From NCBI GenBank assembly GCA_037385685.1, contig JARRMW010000042.1:1-26075 (forward strand): 26,075 bases of DNA. The letters are read 5' to 3'. The notes below the pieces were generated by a model, which was not told the DNA's origin, did no database searches, and worked only from the letters and a program-made list of their open reading frames with translations. Positions 15,697 to 23,991 of this stretch are shown here, piece after piece. A program made the translations under genes and the position numbers. Source of the DNA: Sva-25 sp037385685. Lineage in GTDB: Bacteria; Pseudomonadota; Gammaproteobacteria; Chromatiales; Chromatiaceae. The stretch's first letter is position 1, and each line of letters starts with the position of its first letter.

Positions 15697-17147
15697 TGCA
15701 TGACAAAACCATCACGGAGCTTGCTGCAGGACTGCGGGCTCGGGAATTTACGAGTGTCGAGCTCACACAACATTTCCTGGACCGCATCGGGAGACTCGAT
15801 GAAGATCTGAACAGCTTCATCACTCTCACCCCGGATCTGGCACTCGAGGAGGCGAGGGCAGCTGATGCGCGCATCGCGGCCGGCGATGCGGGCCCCTTGA
15901 CCGGAATACCTGTCGCGCACAAGGACATCTACTGCACGCGTGGTGTAAAAACCAGCTGTGGCTCTCGTATGCTCGACAGTTTCACTGCCCCCTACGATGC
16001 GCATGTTGTCAGCAGCCTCAGGGATGCCGGTGCAGTCATGCTTGGCAAGACCAATATGGACGAGTTCGCCATGGGGTCGACGAACGAGTCGAGTTTCTAC
16101 GGCCCTGTCAAAAACCCCTGGGATACGGAGAGGGTGCCCGGGGGGTCTTCGGGTGGTTCGGCAGCTGCTGTTGCCGCGCGTCTCTGTGCCGCGGCGACCG
16201 GCACCGATACCGGAGGTTCGATTCGCCAGCCCGCATCACATTGTGGCATCACAGGGCTCAAGCCCACCTACGGGCGTGTCTCCCGTTATGGCATGATCGC
16301 CTATGCATCCAGTCTTGACCAGGGTGGTCCCATGGCGAAAACCGCCGAGGATGCCGCTATCCTGCTGCAGGCGATGGCCGGTTTTGACAAGCGGGATTCC
16401 ACCTGCAGCGAAACCCCGGTGCCTGACTATTCCGCAAGCCTCAATGACTCCATCGAGGGCCTGAAGATCGGCCTGCCGGCAGAGTATTTCGATGCCGGGC
16501 TCGACGACGGCGTGCGCAAGTCCGTCGAAGAGGCCGTTGAGCTTTACAAGTCACTCGGCGCCGAGGTCAGGGAAATCAGCCTGCCGAACACGGGACTGGC
16601 CGTGGCCTCCTACTATGTCGTGGCGCCGGCCGAGTGCTCCTCGAACCTCTCCCGATACGATGGTGTCCGCTTCGGCCATCGGTGCGAGGATCCGAAAGAT
16701 CTCGAGGATCTCTACAAGCGATCACGCTCCGAGGGCTTTGGCGCCGAGGTCAAGCGCCGCATCATGATCGGCACCTATGTGCTCTCCGCCGGGTATTACG
16801 ATGCCTTCTACCTGAAGGCACAGAAGATCCGGCATCTTATTTCCGATGACTTTCGCAAGGCCTTTACGGAGGTCGATGTCATCATGGGGCCGGCGTCACC
16901 GACCACGGCTGTCGCGCTTGGCGAGATGGCCAACGATCCGGTCGCAATGTACCTGTCGGATGTCTACACGGTCATGACAAACATGGCCGGATTGCCCGGT
17001 ATCTCCATCCCCGTGGCCCCGGTGCAGGGGTTGCCGGTCGGCCTGCAGATCACCGGTAACTACTTCGACGAGGCACGCCTGCTCAACATTGCGCACCGTT
17101 TCCAGCAGAACAGCGACTGGCACAAAACGATGCCGGAGGGGATCTGA
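15693..17147 (+). CDS. gatA: Asp-tRNA(Asn)/Glu-tRNA(Gln) amidotransferase subunit A (glutaminase)
   Basis: 484 residues. This amidase-signature enzyme releases ammonia from glutamine for the transamidation step in GatB. The catalytic triad is K77 (GIPVAHKDIY), the cis-serine S152 in GGSSGGSAAAVAA and the nucleophile S176 in TDTGGSIRQPA. Length and motifs are complete. It starts within the gatC stop (ATGATG, so a second ATG three bases on is equally possible) and ends 2 bases before gatB. Presence of GatCAB indicates that the cell makes Gln-tRNA(Gln), Asn-tRNA(Asn) or both by the indirect route; the window does not show which. Confidence 0.97.
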   Translation: MMHDKTITELAAGLRAREFTSVELTQHFLDRIGRLDEDLNSFITLTPDLALEEARAADARIAAGDAGPLTGIPVAHKDIYCTRGVKTSCGSRMLDSFTAPYDAHVVSSLRDAGAVMLGKTNMDEFAMGSTNESSFYGPVKNPWDTERVPGGSSGGSAAAVAARLCAAATGTDTGGSIRQPASHCGITGLKPTYGRVSRYGMIAYASSLDQGGPMAKTAEDAAILLQAMAGFDKRDSTCSETPVPDYSASLNDSIEGLKIGLPAEYFDAGLDDGVRKSVEEAVELYKSLGAEVREISLPNTGLAVASYYVVAPAECSSNLSRYDGVRFGHRCEDPKDLEDLYKRSRSEGFGAEVKRRIMIGTYVLSAGYYDAFYLKAQKIRHLISDDFRKAFTEVDVIMGPASPTTAVALGEMANDPVAMYLSDVYTVMTNMAGLPGISIPVAPVQGLPVGLQITGNYFDEARLLNIAHRFQQNSDWHKTMPEGI

Positions 17148-17149
17148 CC

Positions 17150-18586
17150 ATGCATTGGGAAACTGTCATCGGTCTTGAAATCCATGCCCAGCTTGCGACC
17201 AGAAGCAAAATCTTTTCAGGCGCATCCACGACCTATGGTGCAGAGCCAAACACCCAGGCCTGTCTCGTCAGCCTCGGCATGCCGGGCGTGCTGCCGGTTC
17301 TGAATGGTGAAGCCGTGCGCATGGCAATCATGTTCGGTACCGCGATCGATGCCGAGCTCGGCCGTCGCAACGTGTTCGCCCGCAAGAACTACTTCTACCC
17401 GGACCTGCCGAAGGGTTACCAGATCAGCCAGTTCGAACTGCCGATCGTCGGTCCAGGCCAGGTGGAAATCAGCGTGGACGGAGAGAGCATGACGATCGGA
17501 GTGACACGGGCGCATCTCGAGGAAGATGCCGGCAAGTCGCTGCACGAGGATTTTCACGGCATGTCAGGCATCGATCTCAACCGCGCAGGCACGCCACTGC
17601 TCGAGATCGTGTCAGAGCCCGACATGCGATCCGCGAAGGAGGCTGTCGCCTATGCGCGCAAGATCCACCAGATTGTTCGTTACCTCGGTATCTGCGATGG
17701 CAACATGCAGGAGGGCTCTTTCCGCTGCGACGCAAATGTCTCGGTTCGCCTGAAGGAACACACGGAGTTCGGCACGCGCACGGAACTCAAGAATATCAAC
17801 TCCTTCCGCTTTCTCGAGCGCGCTATCAACTACGAGGTCGAACGCCAGATCGACCTGATCGAGAGCGGCGGGAAAGTGGTGCAGGAAACGCGCCTGTATG
17901 ATGCCGACAAGGACGAGACGCGTTCGATGCGTTCCAAGGAGGAGGCCAATGACTATCGCTATTTTCCGGATCCTGACCTGCTGCCGGTCGAGATCAGCGA
18001 TGCGATGATTGATGAGGTGAAGGCCTCACTGCCCGAGATGCCGGACGTGCGACGCGATCGCTTCGAATCGGAATTCGAACTGTCGCGTCAGGATGCCGAG
18101 AGCCTGACGGCAAGCCGCGAGATGGCTGATTATTTTGAAACTGCCAATGGCATTGCGTGCGATCCGAAGCAGACGGCAAACTGGATCATGGGTGAGTTGT
18201 CTGCGGCCATGAATCGCGAGAGTCGGGACATCAACACCTCGCCTGTAACAGCCGAACTGCTCGGTGGCATGGTCAAACGCATCGCTGACAACACCATCTC
18301 CGGCAAGATCGCCAAGGATGTGTTCGAGGCGATGTGGAATGGCGAGGGCTCTGCCGATGACATCATCGAGGCGAAGGGACTCAAGCAGATCACTGACACA
18401 GGCGCGATCGAGGCGATTGTCGACGAGGTGTTGGCCAGTAACCCGGAACAGGTCGAGAACTATCGCAACGCGCCTGACGACAAGAAGGGCAAGATGATCG
18501 GTTTCTTTGTCGGCCAGGTCATGAAGGCCTCAAAAGGGAAGGCCAACCCGCAGCAGGTCAACCAGTTGCTCAGGGAGAAGCTCTAG
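17150..18586 (+). CDS. gatB: Asp-tRNA(Asn)/Glu-tRNA(Gln) amidotransferase subunit B
   Basis: 478 residues, full length. GatB activates the mischarged Glu or Asp on the tRNA with ATP and adds ammonia received from GatA. N-terminal WETVIGLEIHAQL, the zinc/catalytic cradle region with KNYFYPDLPKGYQISQFE, and the LEEDAGKS segment are typical. The C-terminal YqeY-like helical domain (ANWIMGELSAAMN to NPQQVNQLLREKL) is present. The start is 2 bases after gatA. It ends convergently with the Sel1-repeat gene, 33 bases apart; no clear terminator hairpin is visible there. Confidence 0.97.
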   Translation: MHWETVIGLEIHAQLATRSKIFSGASTTYGAEPNTQACLVSLGMPGVLPVLNGEAVRMAIMFGTAIDAELGRRNVFARKNYFYPDLPKGYQISQFELPIVGPGQVEISVDGESMTIGVTRAHLEEDAGKSLHEDFHGMSGIDLNRAGTPLLEIVSEPDMRSAKEAVAYARKIHQIVRYLGICDGNMQEGSFRCDANVSVRLKEHTEFGTRTELKNINSFRFLERAINYEVERQIDLIESGGKVVQETRLYDADKDETRSMRSKEEANDYRYFPDPDLLPVEISDAMIDEVKASLPEMPDVRRDRFESEFELSRQDAESLTASREMADYFETANGIACDPKQTANWIMGELSAAMNRESRDINTSPVTAELLGGMVKRIADNTISGKIAKDVFEAMWNGEGSADDIIEAKGLKQITDTGAIEAIVDEVLASNPEQVENYRNAPDDKKGKMIGFFVGQVMKASKGKANPQQVNQLLREKL

Positions 18587-18619
18587 AACACATCGTCCCC
18601 GGGAGAGGCGTGCCTGACG

Positions 18620-19675
18620 CTAATTCTCGCTTATGTCCAGGGTATTGCCGTGAATCGTTTCCCAGAGTTCGCGGGATATCTTTTGTGCTTCGCTGACCTG
18701 GTCAGGGTCCATCTCCTCTTCGAGGATGCGCAGGCTTCGTGATGCTGTCGGGAACTCCAGGGCCGCTGCGAGATTCAGCCAGGCGTAGGCCATAACATAA
18801 TCTCTCGGCAGACCCTTCCCGAGCACATGCAGTTTTCCGAGGGAGAACTGGGCAGCCGGGTCTCCCATTTCGGCGGCCTTGCGAAACCATTCCGCCGCCT
18901 TGCCCAGATCTCTCTCGACACCGAGTCCCCGTTCGAACAACAGGCCGATGTTGTATTGCGCCTGGTGTGATCCCTGTCCGGCGGCCTTCTCGAGCCAGTA
19001 TTTCGCCTGGTCGTAGTCCTGTTTCACGCCTGTTCCGTCGATGTGCAGCATCCCGAGATCAAACTGTGACTGCCTGTTCCCCTGTTTGGCGGCGCGTTCG
19101 AGCCAGCGGGCCGCGAGCGCCTGGTCCTGTTCGACCCCGTTGCCCTGAAAATAGGCCGCGGCCAGACGGTACTGCGCCAGAGCGAGTCCCTGCTCGGCGG
19201 CATGCAGAAACCAGCGTGCAGCGCGCGCACTATCCTGTCGAATGCCATCCCCGTGCAGATAGGCAAGTCCGAGGTCGTACTGGGCCTCGGCCAGCCCCTG
19301 CAGGGCAGCACGGCGCAGCCAGCGATATGCTCTTGTGGCATCTTCCGTGACGCCCTTGCCCTCCCGGAAGAGCTCTGCGAGCTGGTACTGTGCTCCTGCA
19401 TCACCCTGCCGGGCTGCCTTCAGATACCAGCTGGCTGCATCCCCGGCATCCTCTTCCAGGCCTTCGCCCCTCAGGTACATCCCGGCAAGCTCGACCTGCG
19501 CTTTCAGGTAACCCTTGTCCGCGGATCGTTTGAAGTAATCGGCTGCTTCCACCAGCTCCCCGTCGCGGTAGGCCTCCAGACCACGCTTGTAGTCGCTGCG
19601 TGCATCCGCGAAAGCCTGGCCCGGGAGGACCAGGAGCGCCAGCAGGAGGACGCCGAGCGTCAGGCTATTCCTCAT
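18620..19675 (-). CDS. Secreted Sel1-like (TPR-type) repeat protein
   Basis: 351 residues from ATG 19675. A signal peptide of about 23 residues ends at QAFA-D. Then come seven Sel1-like repeats of about 36 residues, each with an A-Q-Y/F-x-L helix, a G-x-G-V turn and a following D (for example AQYDLGLAYLHGDGIRQD and SQFDLGMLHIDGTGVKQD). Such repeats form a superhelical protein-binding scaffold; no enzyme activity is expected and the partner is unknown. The frame is open 19 codons upstream, but 19675 has GAGG 9 bases before it and begins the signal peptide. It overlaps the end of the DUF3299 gene by 11 bases, so the two form an operon and may work together in the periplasm. Confidence 0.87.
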   Translation of the reverse strand: MRNSLTLGVLLLALLVLPGQAFADARSDYKRGLEAYRDGELVEAADYFKRSADKGYLKAQVELAGMYLRGEGLEEDAGDAASWYLKAARQGDAGAQYQLAELFREGKGVTEDATRAYRWLRRAALQGLAEAQYDLGLAYLHGDGIRQDSARAARWFLHAAEQGLALAQYRLAAAYFQGNGVEQDQALAARWLERAAKQGNRQSQFDLGMLHIDGTGVKQDYDQAKYWLEKAAGQGSHQAQYNIGLLFERGLGVERDLGKAAEWFRKAAEMGDPAAQFSLGKLHVLGKGLPRDYVMAYAWLNLAAALEFPTASRSLRILEEEMDPDQVSEAQKISRELWETIHGNTLDISEN

Positions 19676-20261
19676 AGAGGATGACCTCGTCGGCCTGCAT
19701 GGAATAGGCAGATGTGGCGATATCGTTTTCAACCAGGGACGTCTCGAGTGTGCCAGTCACCCAGTAGGGTTCCCACATCCTGTCCATTTTCAGTGGTGTG
19801 CCGGGCTTGACGTGGATGATCTGGTTCGGGGGCGGGGGAGGAACATGGATGCAGGCTCCCATATAGGGGACCAGGAAAAATTCCGTCGCTTCCTGGTTGT
19901 CATTGAACTCGAGAGGAACAATGAACCCGGGGATCCTGATGCGGGTGCCATCCAGTTCCGGCCGCACGTTGGTCGAACTCAGGATCTCCTGCCACTCGGG
20001 ATCCATTGCCTGTGCAACAACGTTGGCGGCTTCCTGTGCCAGCGGATCGACAGGCCCTTCTTCGAAAGGTAAAGCATCTCCGTGATCGACGGGAGGCATC
20101 GATTCCAGTTTAGCCAGTTCCTCGGGCGGCATGAGTTCAGTCCAGTCAATTTCGCGAGCTTCTGATGCATCCTGGCCGTTGTTTTCTGCTATGGCCGGTC
20201 CGGCAATCAAAACGAGATAGAGTAATCCGGCTAAGAGACAAGAATAACGCATGGTTTCCAT
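19665..20261 (-). CDS. Secreted DUF3299 protein, possible part of a zinc-linked ABC system
   Basis: About 198 residues from ATG 20261, or 195 from ATG 20252; GGAG is 2 bases before the first and 11 before the second, so the start is uncertain. The signal peptide ends near GPAIA-E. The mature part has the DUF3299 hallmark: RIRIPGFIVPLEFND, then FFLVPYMGACIHVPPPPPN, then YWVTGTLET. The function of this domain is unknown. Members I recall are encoded beside MacB-type ABC transporters and DUF2796 proteins, including the V. cholerae zrg genes, which matches the layout here. It is divergent from the ABC ATPase gene across 53 bases. Confidence 0.85.
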   Translation of the reverse strand: METMRYSCLLAGLLYLVLIAGPAIAENNGQDASEAREIDWTELMPPEELAKLESMPPVDHGDALPFEEGPVDPLAQEAANVVAQAMDPEWQEILSSTNVRPELDGTRIRIPGFIVPLEFNDNQEATEFFLVPYMGACIHVPPPPPNQIIHVKPGTPLKMDRMWEPYWVTGTLETSLVENDIATSAYSMQADEVILYEE

Positions 20262-20268
20262 GACTCCG

Positions 20269-20297
20269 TTACAATTCAGACAGGCTAACAAGATAAC
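20269..20297 (+). promoter_or_regulatory. Possible promoter for the ABC transporter operon
   Basis: TTACAA (20269-20274) and GATAAC (20292-20297) are 17 bases apart, a moderate sigma-70 match. Transcription would begin near 20304, only about 11 bases before the GTG at 20315, so the leader would be very short. The same 53-base gap must also serve the divergent DUF3299 gene. Confidence 0.28.
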
Positions 20298-20314
20298 ACG
20301 ACAGCGATCAGGAC

Positions 20315-21004
20315 GTGGAACCACAGCAACCCCCTGCGGTCAGGCTGGACGGGTTACGCTTCGACTGGAAAAAGCGCGGCCCGGGGCTTCTCGAAATCGA
20401 TGAATTTCTTATCGGCAGGGGAGAAACACTCTTTCTCTACGGACCATCAGGCTCCGGCAAGACGACCCTGCTCAACCTCCTTGCCGGCGTACTGTTACCC
20501 ACGCAGGGGAGTGTCGAAATTCTCGGTCGGGATATTACCCGCATGCGCCCGTTCAGGCGCGATCTCTTCCGTGCCCGCCACATCGGCGTCATCTTCCAGC
20601 AGCTGAACCTGATTCCCTACCTGGATGTTCTCGAGAATGTAATGATTGCCTCGCATTTTGCGAAGCTGGACACGCAAAGCTCCGCGGCACATGCGGATGA
20701 ACTTTTTGAAACGCTTGGTATGCAGGAGCACCTGCACAAGCGGCCCACGGAACTCAGTATCGGGCAACAGCAGCGCGTTGCCGTCGCGCGTGCTCTGGTC
20801 ACACATCCCGAAATCCTCATCGCAGACGAGCCGACATCTGCACTCGATAGTGATAACCGGGAAGTCTTCATGCAGCACATGCTGCAGATGGCTGCGCAGA
20901 ATGACACGACAGTGATATTTGTGAGCCATGACAGGGGGCTCCAGGAACATTTCGATCGCCATCACGATGTCAGGGAGTTCACTGGCAAAGGCGCAGTGAC
21001 GTGA
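20315..21004 (+). CDS. ABC transporter ATP-binding protein (MacB/LolD type)
   Basis: 229 residues. The nucleotide-binding domain is complete: Walker A GPSGSGKT at 43-50, Q-loop IFQQ near 93-96, signature LSIGQQQR at 147-154, Walker B ILIADE at 167-172 and the switch histidine in FVSHDRG. It belongs with LolD/MacB-like ATPases that energise FtsX-like permeases. The start is GTG 20315; AGGA lies only 2-3 bases before it, which is closer than usual. The stop overlaps the permease GTG as GTGA, so ATPase and permease are one transporter. Proposed role in zinc handling comes from its neighbours and not from the protein itself. Confidence 0.93.
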   Translation: MEPQQPPAVRLDGLRFDWKKRGPGLLEIDEFLIGRGETLFLYGPSGSGKTTLLNLLAGVLLPTQGSVEILGRDITRMRPFRRDLFRARHIGVIFQQLNLIPYLDVLENVMIASHFAKLDTQSSAAHADELFETLGMQEHLHKRPTELSIGQQQRVAVARALVTHPEILIADEPTSALDSDNREVFMQHMLQMAAQNDTTVIFVSHDRGLQEHFDRHHDVREFTGKGAVT

Positions 21005-22257
21005 TCCTGAAACTTGCCCGGAAAAGCCTCTGGAACCGGCGCGGAACGGCCATTCTCACGCTCGTCTCGCTAGCGATCAGTGTTGCCCTGATTCTCGGGA
21101 TCAATCACCTGCGTCACCAGGCAAAACAGAGCTTCACAAGCACCATCTCGGGAACGGATCTCATTGTCGGTGCACGATCCGGTTCGACGAACCTCCTGCT
21201 CTATTCGGTTTTTCGTATCGGTAACGCGACCAACAACATCAGCTGGGAGAGCTACCAGACGATCAGCAAAAGCAGGGAGATCGCCTGGACGATCCCGCTC
21301 TCCCTGGGGGATTCGCACCGCGGGTTTCGTGTCCTGGGCACGGATCACAACTACTTTGAACATTATCGCTATGGTGTCAGGCGTGGCCTTGTGTTTACCC
21401 GTGGCAGCCCATTCGAGGGCGTTTATGAGAGTGTTCTGGGTGCCCAGGTCGCCCGTGAGCTCGGCTACCAGATCGGGGACGAGATCGTCATCGCACACGG
21501 ACTCGGCGATGTGAGTTTCAGCCAGCATGATGACAAGCCTTTCACGGTTGTCGGTATCCTCGAGCCGACAGGTACGCCGGTCGACAGGACCGTGCATGTC
21601 AGGCTCGAAGGTATCGAGGCGATCCATCTCGGCTGGCAGCATGGTGCCAGGATACCGGGCAGGGGCATGTCAGCAGAGGAGGCGCTTCAGCGTGAGCTGC
21701 AACCCGAAGCGATCACGGCCTTTCTCGTCGGCCTGAAATCGCGCATGGCGACATTCCGGTTACAGCGTGCGATCAACGAGTACCGCAAGGAGGCGCTGAC
21801 AGCAATCCTGCCCGGTGTAGCACTGGCCGAGCTCTGGGACGTTCTCGGGATGGTTGAAAACATGCTGATTGTCGTCGCCTTCCTCGTGTTGCTTGCAACC
21901 CTCGTCGGCATGACAACGACACTGCTCTCTTCCATGAAGGAGAGGCAGCGCGAACTGGCCATCCTGCGTGCGGTTGGTGCACATGCAGGCTACCTCTTTG
22001 CACTGATCGAGATCGAGGCGCTCTTGCTGGCACTTCTTGGTGTCGCGCTTGGCATCCTGTTGCTGACTGTCTCGCTCTATATGCTGCAGCCATGGCTGGC
22101 CTCCGAGTACGGGCTCTTCATCTCAGCCAATCCCCTGAATAGCGAAGCCCTCTGGATCAGTGCCGGAGTGTTGCTGCTTGCGGCCCTGCTGTCCCTGATT
22201 CCATCGGTGGTCGCCTACCGGCGTGCACTGGCTGACGGACTCAGTGTGCGCACCTGA
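21001..22257 (+). CDS. ABC transporter permease of the FtsX/MacB/LolE family
   Basis: 418 residues. It has the four-helix layout of this family: one N-terminal membrane helix at about 17-36, a large periplasmic domain of about 240 residues, and three C-terminal helices at about 285-310, 330-360 and 380-410. The conserved coupling segment is SMKERQRELAILRAVGA. Transporters of this shape usually act on periplasmic or outer-membrane cargo by mechanical coupling and not as classic importers, so how it would serve zinc is unclear. It begins at GTG 21001 within the ATPase stop. The DUF2796 gene follows after 104 bases. Confidence 0.92.
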   Translation: MILKLARKSLWNRRGTAILTLVSLAISVALILGINHLRHQAKQSFTSTISGTDLIVGARSGSTNLLLYSVFRIGNATNNISWESYQTISKSREIAWTIPLSLGDSHRGFRVLGTDHNYFEHYRYGVRRGLVFTRGSPFEGVYESVLGAQVARELGYQIGDEIVIAHGLGDVSFSQHDDKPFTVVGILEPTGTPVDRTVHVRLEGIEAIHLGWQHGARIPGRGMSAEEALQRELQPEAITAFLVGLKSRMATFRLQRAINEYRKEALTAILPGVALAELWDVLGMVENMLIVVAFLVLLATLVGMTTTLLSSMKERQRELAILRAVGAHAGYLFALIEIEALLLALLGVALGILLLTVSLYMLQPWLASEYGLFISANPLNSEALWISAGVLLLAALLSLIPSVVAYRRALADGLSVRT

Positions 22258-22281
22258 GTTGTAACAGTGTCTGCCCGTTCG

Positions 22282-22297
22282 GTGATTGACAAATCAC
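22282..22297 (+). promoter_or_regulatory. Palindrome over a perfect -35 box upstream of the DUF2796 gene
   Basis: GTGATT (22282-22287) and AATCAC (22292-22297) form an inverted repeat with a 4-base centre. It contains TTGACA (22286-22291), a perfect -35 box. The -10 at 17 bases spacing (TCGCAT, 22309-22314) is weak, which is common for regulated promoters. A repressor site here would control the histidine-rich protein. It does not match the Zur box I know (TGTTATANTATAACA). Confidence 0.35.
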
Positions 22298-22361
22298 GGT
22301 TGTTTCAATCGCATTTTTCATGGCACATTTCGCCAGGTATGAAATCAACAGTGAACACGCC

Positions 22362-22955
22362 ATGTCCATATCAAGACTTACTCTGATCACTTTCCCCTTG
22401 CTCATGACAGCAGCCGGATTCTGCAGGGCAGAAGTGCATCAACACGCGCATGAAGAGGAGCTGTTGCAGATGCATGGCTCTCATGTTCACGGCGAGGTAA
22501 TCCTGAACGTCGTTCTCGAGGAGGATCGTCTTGATGTCGAGATGATTTCTCCGGCCATGAATATCACCGGATTCGAGCATGCACCCTCAACGGAACAGGA
22601 GCGGGGAACCCTCACTGAAGCAATCGGCAAGCTGGGTCATGCCGGCAACCTGTTGACACCACCTGAAAGTGCTGGCTGCAAGCCAGGCGCCTCGGCAGTC
22701 GAGACCTCGCTGACGGAAGAGCATGCTGGCCATGACCACAAGCACACAGCCGGGCAGGAGCATGAAGGTGATCATGCCGACTTTCACGTGACCCATGCCT
22801 TCAAGTGCAATACGCCAGATGCGATCGACAGCCTGACTCTGACGCTTTTCAGCCATTTTCCAGGCGTGGAGAAAGTCAAACTGCAGTGGATCCTCGGTCA
22901 ACGCCAGGGTGCCGCCGTTGTCGAACCGGGTAATCCGACAGTGACTTTCAAGTAG
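22362..22955 (+). CDS. Histidine-rich secreted DUF2796 protein (ZrgA-like, probable zinc binder)
   Basis: 197 residues from ATG 22362, giving a signal peptide that ends near FCRA-E. The mature protein has 17 histidines in two main groups: HQHAH to HGSHVHGE at about 26-44, and a GHDHKH to FHVTH group at about 120-150. The DUF2796 fold and this pattern match ZrgA of V. cholerae, described as a periplasmic zinc protein. Likely role: bind zinc in the periplasm and work with the upstream ABC genes. ATG 22320 would add 14 residues of non-signal sequence and sits at the predicted transcription start, so I rejected it. The family normally ends in this VTFK-like strand. Confidence 0.87.
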   Translation: MSISRLTLITFPLLMTAAGFCRAEVHQHAHEEELLQMHGSHVHGEVILNVVLEEDRLDVEMISPAMNITGFEHAPSTEQERGTLTEAIGKLGHAGNLLTPPESAGCKPGASAVETSLTEEHAGHDHKHTAGQEHEGDHADFHVTHAFKCNTPDAIDSLTLTLFSHFPGVEKVKLQWILGQRQGAAVVEPGNPTVTFK

Positions 22956-22968
22956 CGCCTGCGAGCAC

Positions 22969-22988
22969 CCGGGGCGCCCGTACCCCGG
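22969..22988. terminator. GC-rich hairpin between convergent genes
   Basis: CCGGGG (22969-22974) and CCCCGG (22983-22988) can pair across an 8-base loop, 14 bases after the DUF2796 stop and 38 bases beyond the Mut7-C stop. There is no T-run on either side, so it is a weak candidate for a shared terminator. Confidence 0.28.
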
Positions 22989-23026
22989 TCGCATGCATCA
23001 GGGTCGTGGCTGCTGTACTACCGGTA

Positions 23027-23761
23027 TCAGAGGCGAGCGATCAATTCCTGCATACGGTCGTAATGGCTTCCTCTCCAGTAAAGCCTCCCGCACTGTGTGC
23101 AACGCCGGAATTCATCGAATTCATCGCGCGTGCGCGGCGGGAGTTCCGACATGATCGCCTCCTTGTCCACCGGTTCGATAAGGCCGTTACATTCCATGCA
23201 GCGCGTGAATGGACTGATTGCAAGACGCAGGTCCAGTCGCTGAACAACTTCGCGTAGCTGGCCTTCCGGGTCACGTTCACGCACGAAGTACCCTCTTGTG
23301 ACCTTCTTGCGCATCAACAGCCGCCTGTCGCACGTCAGCAGGATGCGGCCCTCGCGAGCCGAGATAGCGGCCAGTTCCGGGTCGTGGTAATCATTGCGGT
23401 AGAGGCAGTCGAAACCGAGCATCCGCAAGTAGTGTGCGAGTTTGCCAAGGTGCTGGTCGAGGACGAAGCGCGGCTTCCTGAGCGGTTTCGGTCGCAGACG
23501 CGTGACTGGAGTGATATCCAGCGATTCGAAGACAGGATACACACTGATGCGATCCCCGTCCTGCACCTGGTAGCCGAAATCAACCGAACGGCCGTTCACA
23601 AGAATGAGGTCGATCTCCGTGTGCGGAATACCGATGTTCTCGATGAAATCCTTGACGGAGCCCGGGTGGTTCAATGGTTGAAGGAGGTCCTGCTTGCGCC
23701 TTTCCGGCGGCAGAAAATCATTGAGTTCCTCGTAGAATCGAATCGTGACCAGTCCTGACAT
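23027..23761 (-). CDS. Mut7-C RNase-like protein with N-terminal ubiquitin-like domain
   Basis: 244 residues. Residues 1-80 form a ThiS/MoaD-like ubiquitin fold (Mut7-C_ub; LILVNGRSVDFGYQVQDGDR). Residues about 95-180 are the Mut7-C (DUF82) PIN-like domain, beginning FVLDQHLGKLAHYLRMLGFD, with acidic residues D102 and the LLTCDRRLL motif. A zinc ribbon follows: RCMEC near 188 and RCTQC near 220, with YWRGSHYDRM at the end. PIN-fold proteins are usually metal-dependent RNases, but the substrate of this family is unknown. Start ATG 23761 has only a weak ribosome site. It is convergent with DUF2796 and divergent from the ATP-grasp gene, so it stands alone. Confidence 0.9.
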   Translation of the reverse strand: MSGLVTIRFYEELNDFLPPERRKQDLLQPLNHPGSVKDFIENIGIPHTEIDLILVNGRSVDFGYQVQDGDRISVYPVFESLDITPVTRLRPKPLRKPRFVLDQHLGKLAHYLRMLGFDCLYRNDYHDPELAAISAREGRILLTCDRRLLMRKKVTRGYFVRERDPEGQLREVVQRLDLRLAISPFTRCMECNGLIEPVDKEAIMSELPPRTRDEFDEFRRCTQCGRLYWRGSHYDRMQELIARL

Positions 23762-23878
23762 TGCGGTATCGTGGTAGCTTGCCCTGGCGTTGAAGAGTTT
23801 AGCACCCGTGATGCGATCGTCCCGCTTCCGGAGGCCGCCGGCGATGCACTATTTTGTCGCCCCCGATCCTGGCATCGT

Positions 23879-23897
23879 GCACCGGCCGGGTGCTTTT
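23879..23897 (+). terminator. Intrinsic-terminator-like hairpin upstream of the ATP-grasp gene
   Basis: GCACC (23879-23883), a 5-base loop and GGTGC (23889-23893) are followed by TTTT (23894-23897). No plus-strand gene ends just before it, so it may belong to a leader or small RNA. It lies in the 263-base gap 23762-24024, which holds no clear gene. Confidence 0.35.
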
Positions 23898-23991
23898 CTC
23901 CCGGGTTTGTCCATGATTACACGCGTTCAGTGTCCCTGAAGAAACTGTTTGGCATGGCCCGAAAATTGCTACTAACAGCTTGTACAGTTCT

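Noticed and set aside
15224..15928. 234-codon open frame on the minus strand
   Set aside because: Covers gatC and the start of gatA in antisense; those genes have diagnostic motifs.
20262..20314. Zur box in the DUF3299/ABC divergent gap
   Set aside because: GTTAC and TAAC motifs occur, but TAACAAGATAAC is a direct and not an inverted repeat, so it does not fit the Zur palindrome.
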